Shown in pieces: positions 59,797 through 64,000 of a stretch of 64,000 nt of DNA; position 1 is the stretch's first letter, and each line of letters opens with the position of its first letter. Source of the DNA: Bdellovibrio sp. ZAP7 (GTDB taxonomy: Bacteria > Bdellovibrionota > Bdellovibrionia > Bdellovibrionales > Bdellovibrionaceae); the NCBI RefSeq assembly GCF_006874645.1, contig NZ_CP030082.1:2418001-2482000 (forward strand), given 5' to 3'. The notes under the pieces were generated by a model. That model was not told the origin of the DNA. It worked only from the letters and a program-made list of their open reading frames with translations, and did no database searches. Both the position numbers and the translations under genes were made by a program.

Positions 59797-59918
59797 AAGC
59801 GGTCAAAATGGTTCGGATGCAAGGCGGAGGGTTATCCCCGCAGCGCAGGCGGGCTATATGCCCGTCGGAGCGAGGAGATGGCCCGACAACGAAGTCAGAC
59901 GGGCCATTTTCACCGCTT
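59797..59918. mobile_element. MITE-like structured element at the 3' end of the subtilase gene
   Basis: 122 bp bounded by AAGCGGTCAAAATGG (59797-59811) and CCATTTTCACCGCTT (59904-59918), inverted repeats with one mismatch. Inside are hairpins CGGGC-TATAT-GCCCG (59850-59864) and ATGGCCCG/CGGGCCAT (59878-59907) and a GGGTTATCCC stem (59828-59838). It is GC-rich against its surroundings and has no coding capacity. The subtilase stop codon (59917-59919) is provided by the right end, which suggests insertion at the gene's end. Mobility is inferred only. Confidence 0.55.
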
Positions 59919-61536
59919 ACTTCGCTTGAAGAGCTGCGGCTACTGCCGCTTCAGCATTTACGATACCCGCGCCGTATTCGTTTTGAGTGTTAGGACCCAA
60001 AGCCGTCGCAGTTGATTGCAAGATTTGCTTAACTTGAGCGCCGTTAAGGTTTTTATTAGCTGCTTTTACAAGAGCTACAACACCTGCAACGTGCGGAGTT
60101 GCCATTGAAGTCCCATCGAAAGCTGCGTAGTCAGTTGCAACTGTTTGAAGAGTCGCTTTAACTTCTGTGCCCGCTGCCAATGTCGTTTGGATTTTTTTAC
60201 CAACTTCTTGTTCAATCATGAACACAGCAACTGGAAGAGTTGAACCGTCAGAAGTCAAAGCACCTTGGATCAAACCTGGAGCGTTGTTGTAGATAACTGC
60301 GCCAACTGCACCCGCTTTGATAGCGTTTTGAATTTTAACAGAGAAGTTGATTTCGCCGCGACCGATAAGTGCGTACTTACCTTTAACGTCTTTACCAGCG
60401 AAGTCAGTGTCTTTACCAAGACCGCAATCAACCAATGAGTTCGTTTCAGCAGTCAATACTTCACGAGCACCTTGGAAAGTTGTGGAGTTAACCGCTGCTT
60501 TTTTACCAGCAACAGTCAATTGAACAGAAGCTTCACGACCAGTGCCTTGCGGAACTGTAGAAACAACTGCTGCACCCGGAGCTACGATCGCCAATTCTGG
60601 ACCCCATTGAGAGAAGTCCGTTTTCTTAAGATCACTATTCACTGCACCAACTGCGATAACTGTTGGAAGAGCTGCTGGGTAAGAAACTTTACCAGTACCA
60701 TCGTTACCAGAAGCCGCTACCACAGTAAGACCTGCTTTAGCCGCTTTTGCGATAGCGTCGCGCTCACCTGGAGTCGACCATGCGCCACCAAGAGACATAG
60801 AGATCACATCAACTTTCTGAGTGATACCCCAGTTGATACCTGCTGCGATCGCTGCATTCGAGCAACCGTTTTCAGAGCATACGCGACCCATCAAGATTTT
60901 CGCTTGAGGAGCAACACCTGTGAAACCGTTGTTATCCAATACACCTGCAATCGTACCAGAGCAGTGTGAACCGTGACCTACTTTATCAGAGAAATCAGAA
61001 CCATCTGATTCACCAGTAAAGTCTTTACCTTGTTCGAAGTTAGCTTTCAAAGAAGGATGGTTTTGATCGATACCAGTATCTAGAACAAGAACGCGAGCGC
61101 CTTGACCTTGATTGGACTTTGCCCAAGCTTGAGGTGCTTTAACTGCCATAATCCCCCATGGAGTTTTCGCGCCCGGAACTGTCGGAGTGTTTTTAACTGG
61201 AGTGCCCAACCAACCACGAACTGGAAGTGGAGCTGGATGGAAAACTTCTTTTTCAACGTAAGCTACTGCTGGGTCGTTTTGAAGTTTAGAGATCTCATTG
61301 TCGTTTCTTGCATTCACGATCAATGTGTTCAAGTTTTCAAGAGATTGTTCGATTTCAGCATCAACTGGAGTAGAAACTGCTTTACCAGTTTTAAGAGCGC
61401 CAGAACCTTTAACTTTATAAGCCATGTGAGCAGCTTGGAAAGTTTGCGAGTCTTTCATGATTACGATAACGCGCTCAGCATGAGCAGATGTCGCAACCAA
61501 CAGAGACAGGATAAGTGAAAACAAATTAAGTTTCAT
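59917..61536 (-). CDS. Secreted subtilisin-like serine protease with PA domain
   Basis: 539 residues. Signal peptide ends SAHA; an I9-type propeptide follows (about 21-100, RVIVIMKDS...AVAYVEKEV). The S8 catalytic domain has Asp153 (VLDTGID), His188 (KVGHGSHCSGTIAG) and Ser477 (FDGTSMATPHVAG). Between His and Ser lies a PA domain (about 365-450, YALIGRGEINFSVKIQNAIKAGAVGAVIYNN). The stop is in the MITE-like element. GGGGGGA lies 8 nt before the ATG. An exported degradative enzyme that suits a predatory life. Confidence 0.95.
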   Translation of the reverse strand: MKLNLFSLILSLLVATSAHAERVIVIMKDSQTFQAAHMAYKVKGSGALKTGKAVSTPVDAEIEQSLENLNTLIVNARNDNEISKLQNDPAVAYVEKEVFHPAPLPVRGWLGTPVKNTPTVPGAKTPWGIMAVKAPQAWAKSNQGQGARVLVLDTGIDQNHPSLKANFEQGKDFTGESDGSDFSDKVGHGSHCSGTIAGVLDNNGFTGVAPQAKILMGRVCSENGCSNAAIAAGINWGITQKVDVISMSLGGAWSTPGERDAIAKAAKAGLTVVAASGNDGTGKVSYPAALPTVIAVGAVNSDLKKTDFSQWGPELAIVAPGAAVVSTVPQGTGREASVQLTVAGKKAAVNSTTFQGAREVLTAETNSLVDCGLGKDTDFAGKDVKGKYALIGRGEINFSVKIQNAIKAGAVGAVIYNNAPGLIQGALTSDGSTLPVAVFMIEQEVGKKIQTTLAAGTEVKATLQTVATDYAAFDGTSMATPHVAGVVALVKAANKNLNGAQVKQILQSTATALGPNTQNEYGAGIVNAEAAVAAALQAK

Positions 61537-61875
61537 GAATAGGTCCCCCCATATTCCATGGACTTCACCCTTTAGAAGTCCTTATGGAGAGGCACTTCAT
61601 TTCATGCTGAACATTTTATCAAGTACTCTTTTGGAACCACCTGCATATTTTTTTTGAACGCAGAAAAGTGAAATTATCTGTCATGGTGTCAACCCAGAGT
61701 TGTAGTTCCAAAGTGGCACCCCAGTTCAAAACTAGAACCATTTCGTGCGAAAGTATTAGAAGTACTTATGGAAGCCATGATTTTATCTGAGATTAGTTGC
61801 TTAAAATTAAATCAGCGCAAGTAACGCAATGCGCTGATTTAATGCTGGCGATGAACAGTTTTTAAGCACCAAAAA
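61537..61875. other. Interval between subtilase and Gcr-like genes
   Basis: About 340 bp. No coding frame with support is seen. It contains the terminator at 61806-61843 and, near the subtilase, a short hairpin GACTT/AAGTC (about 61561-61581). The remainder should hold the subtilase promoter, but no clear -35/-10 pair was found. Confidence 0.5.
61806..61843 (-). terminator. Hairpin terminator of the 61876-63987 gene
   Basis: ATTAAATCAGCGCA and TGCGCTGATTTAAT form a perfect 14-bp stem with a 10-nt loop. On the minus strand it is followed by TTTAAG, so its strength is uncertain. Confidence 0.75.
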
Positions 61876-63987
61876 TCAGTGCGAATGCCCGCCTGGAGCG
61901 GATTTCGGAACCGTTTTTCCCACCGGCAAGATAAAGCTCAGTGGATGATTTAAGAGACGTCGAAAAACAGCCTTGCGAATGGCACGACGAGTGGGTGGAG
62001 TGACTCCACGGGCTTTGATCGCCACCAAGAAGGCCATAGCAAAGCTTACCGTCACGTTAAAGAAACCAATACAAAGAACACCGATCACCGCACGCCAGAA
62101 AATCCAAGTCTTTAAAAAGGACGCACCCATGACCGGCAGGGCCGCCCCCATGGTCCCCGACGAAAGAGTCACATGGCGCACATCCAATGGAATCCCGATA
62201 AAGCGCATGATCTCTGGAGTAAAGCCCAAGAGAATACCCAAGGACGCATTTCCCAAAAGACCGGAAATGTTTTTCTCAAAGAATGAAGCAATTCTTCTCG
62301 CTCCGACTCGTCCAAATATAGTTGTCAGTGTAGGACTGCGCGCCAAAGTTGTGCGTAATGAATTCAGGGCAAACCAGTTGTCCCCCCATCCAGCAAATAA
62401 ACTTGAGAACCACAAGAGTATACCGGTGAATGCAGCATAGAATATCGCAGGCCCAAAAATGTCGACCGAAGTGAAGGCTTTAATCGCCGTTGCATCTGAC
62501 ATAATATGACGCCCAGAAACCAGAAAAAAAATCGTATCAATAACGAGTGTTGTTGGAACCACCATCAAGATGTTTCCACCCACTGCTGCCACTTGCGAGC
62601 GGATAATATGCGCAATCTGATCCACCATGCGCTCCATGCCCTCTTCAGTATCTACGTCGCGCATTTGCTCTGCAAGTGCTGGCGCTGTCATTGCAGGCTG
62701 CTTAGTTCCTAAAGTAAAACCCGCAAGATGGATCACGATGAAACTGATCGCATAGTTTGTCGATGCCAGAACACCGATCATAAATTCAGAAGGACCCAAT
62801 GCCAGAATTCCTGTCTTAATATAGACAGTGAATGCAGTGACAAAACCGCCACCCGCGGCAGCTTGGACCATGCGACGGTATTCTTCTTTGGTGCGAGTAA
62901 TATAGTGCTCGCCGGTTTCTGCTGCACGCTCGACCATTTTCTTAGCGAGCAAATTGATGTTTTGTGAAAGGAGTGCACCCACACTTTGCAAATCATGATT
63001 TTCTTCAATTAGATTTGCTAGAAATGACGTCACCTTTTTTGCATCTGGAACATCTGTGATAAGAATGTCCACCAGACTGTCCATGCGCTGCAGATAAATT
63101 CTTAAGCGAGTCATCTGGAAAACCAGATTCACGCTGACACCGTACTCGTCCAAGTGACGATACACTTGCGTCAGTTCCCGACGACACTCCCAAACCAACA
63201 AGCGTAAGCGCGACGCCTTTTCATAGAACAGCTCCGGCTTACCGGATTGATGAGCCGATAGGAAGTCTTCCAGAACGCGCACCAAATTAAAGAAAGCAGA
63301 GTCACGGAAGTTGGGTTTATCCAGGCGATGACGAATCCCTGGTGAAAGACCGATGGCGCGAACTTGAATGCCCAGATAAATCAAAGCATCTTCCATGTCG
63401 CGATCCAGACGATTCCAATCTGATTCGAGCGGTGAAACGTCGTAGTTAAAAAGCTCCACTAATTTATCGAATAAAACGTGATCAATCGAAGCGATCCACA
63501 TCGGATCCTTGGCACTTGGGAACAACTCCCAAAACAGATAACCCAGTTCGTGATCCAACGGAGGACTCGGCAGGATTTTCATCATCATGCGATCAAAGAA
63601 CTCCCCGATCACCCCTACTTCATGTGGGAGACCCGTCTCTGTATAGAGCTCAAGACCGCTGACGTTCTTAATCACCGAACGCAAGATCACAGCCACATCG
63701 CGCTTCCAGCCGGGATTGCGATCTAACACCATCAATACATAACGAAGACGTGCAATGGGAACATGCCCAGAAGAGTTATCCAACCCCTCCACCGCAGTAC
63801 CTTCATAGCGCACCCAACGTAATAAATTCACCAACCAATGAAGCTGGTCTTCTAGATTCTTTTGATCTGAAGCAAAGCTTAACAGGGCATCCAAATCACT
63901 GTGCACGTTACTGCGTTGGCGATGAAGTTTAAATCGGTGAAAGTACTTGCGAAGTTGATCAAACATGGGGAAATTTTGCCCGAACAC
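61876..63987 (-). CDS. Gcr-type ('site-specific recombinase' PF10136) polytopic membrane protein
   Basis: 703 residues from GTG 63987, with AGGA 6 nt upstream; ATG 63966 is an alternative. The N-terminal 370 residues are soluble and helical (LDALLSFASDQKNLEDQLHWLVNLLRW, LRIYLQRMDSLVDILI). Several membrane segments follow, with the family hallmark TLGTKQPAMTAPALAEQM and the C-terminal GAALPVMGASFLKTWIFWRAVIGVLCIGFFNVTVSFAMAFLVAIKAR. The historical recombinase name rests on an old annotation; there is no recombinase catalytic motif, so function is unknown. The C-terminal end is His-rich (GGHSH). Confidence 0.82.
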   Translation of the reverse strand: MFGQNFPMFDQLRKYFHRFKLHRQRSNVHSDLDALLSFASDQKNLEDQLHWLVNLLRWVRYEGTAVEGLDNSSGHVPIARLRYVLMVLDRNPGWKRDVAVILRSVIKNVSGLELYTETGLPHEVGVIGEFFDRMMMKILPSPPLDHELGYLFWELFPSAKDPMWIASIDHVLFDKLVELFNYDVSPLESDWNRLDRDMEDALIYLGIQVRAIGLSPGIRHRLDKPNFRDSAFFNLVRVLEDFLSAHQSGKPELFYEKASRLRLLVWECRRELTQVYRHLDEYGVSVNLVFQMTRLRIYLQRMDSLVDILITDVPDAKKVTSFLANLIEENHDLQSVGALLSQNINLLAKKMVERAAETGEHYITRTKEEYRRMVQAAAGGGFVTAFTVYIKTGILALGPSEFMIGVLASTNYAISFIVIHLAGFTLGTKQPAMTAPALAEQMRDVDTEEGMERMVDQIAHIIRSQVAAVGGNILMVVPTTLVIDTIFFLVSGRHIMSDATAIKAFTSVDIFGPAIFYAAFTGILLWFSSLFAGWGDNWFALNSLRTTLARSPTLTTIFGRVGARRIASFFEKNISGLLGNASLGILLGFTPEIMRFIGIPLDVRHVTLSSGTMGAALPVMGASFLKTWIFWRAVIGVLCIGFFNVTVSFAMAFLVAIKARGVTPPTRRAIRKAVFRRLLNHPLSFILPVGKTVPKSAPGGHSH

Positions 63988-64000
63988 ATCCCTTCCTGCA

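Noticed and set aside
60472-60969. 165-codon open frame opposite the subtilase gene
   Set aside because: The composition (Cys, Arg, Thr, Ser-rich) is typical of antisense frames; no homology features.
61973-62440. 155-codon open frame opposite the Gcr-like gene
   Set aside because: Lys/Arg/Pro-rich antisense shadow with no start signal.
61876-63987. Evidence for a site-specific recombinase mobile element
   Set aside because: The family name is historical. The protein is a polytopic membrane protein without tyrosine or serine recombinase residues, and no attachment sites were seen.
1-64000. CRISPR array, prophage or toxin-antitoxin locus
   Set aside because: No spaced direct repeats, phage structural genes or recognisable toxin-antitoxin pairs were found; the only mobile-type genes are the RAYT and short palindromic repeats.

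Overview
The window looks like chromosome of a Bdellovibrio-type predatory bacterium (Bdellovibrionota). This rests on the gene content: three TIGR02147-family regulator genes each joined to a small secreted-protein gene, many signal-peptide and lipoprotein ORFs of unknown function, secreted serine proteases, two tandem tatA genes, an eukaryote-like isoleucyl-tRNA synthetase, and short compact operons. No rRNA, CRISPR array, prophage or intact insertion sequence was seen. One tRNA (Leu, anticodon GAG) is present. The species assignment is inference, not a database match.

Left part (1-16,400): the 3' half of a trypsin-like gene at the edge, two exported proteins, then a peroxide-stress block with oxyR divergent from ahpC-ahpF around an OxyR-type operator. 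After a DUF2259 protein, a VC0807-like membrane protein and a proline-rich exported protein comes a long peptide-uptake unit: sohB, oppD, oppF, oppA, oppB, oppC, ending in a strong terminator. Two tandem tatA genes follow.

Middle part (16,400-44,200): a glycerophosphodiesterase/AsmA-like pair, greA, two convergent BFD-type [2Fe-2S] proteins, a RimK-like ligase coupled to glyoxalase II, an orphan flavin-dependent halogenase, an ileS-trmO-phosphatase operon, an arsR/MFS divergent pair with two operator-like palindromes, the first TIGR02147 cassette, a beta-carbonic anhydrase, lipoproteins, pyroglutamyl peptidase, proBA, chaA, a GapN-type dehydrogenase, a trypsin-like lipoprotein protease, an OsmC-like protein and two very small membrane proteins.

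Right part (44,200-64,000): SDR oxidoreductase, class A acid phosphatase, a frameshifted small gene, the second and third TIGR02147 cassettes flanking a membrane protein, tRNA-Leu and a periplasmic binding protein, a 37-residue membrane protein with its own terminator, an ALDH3-type aldehyde dehydrogenase, a REP-associated tyrosine transposase (RAYT) bounded by inverted 19-bp repeats, a CPA2 antiporter, a secreted subtilase whose 3' end carries a 122-bp MITE-like element, and a large Gcr-type membrane protein.

Most of the novelty is in two places. First, the TIGR02147 regulator is paired with a secreted HExIY protein three times over, with palindromes upstream of each regulator, which suggests a modular regulator-effector system. 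Second, there are several families of dispersed palindromic repeats, one of them tied to the RAYT gene.
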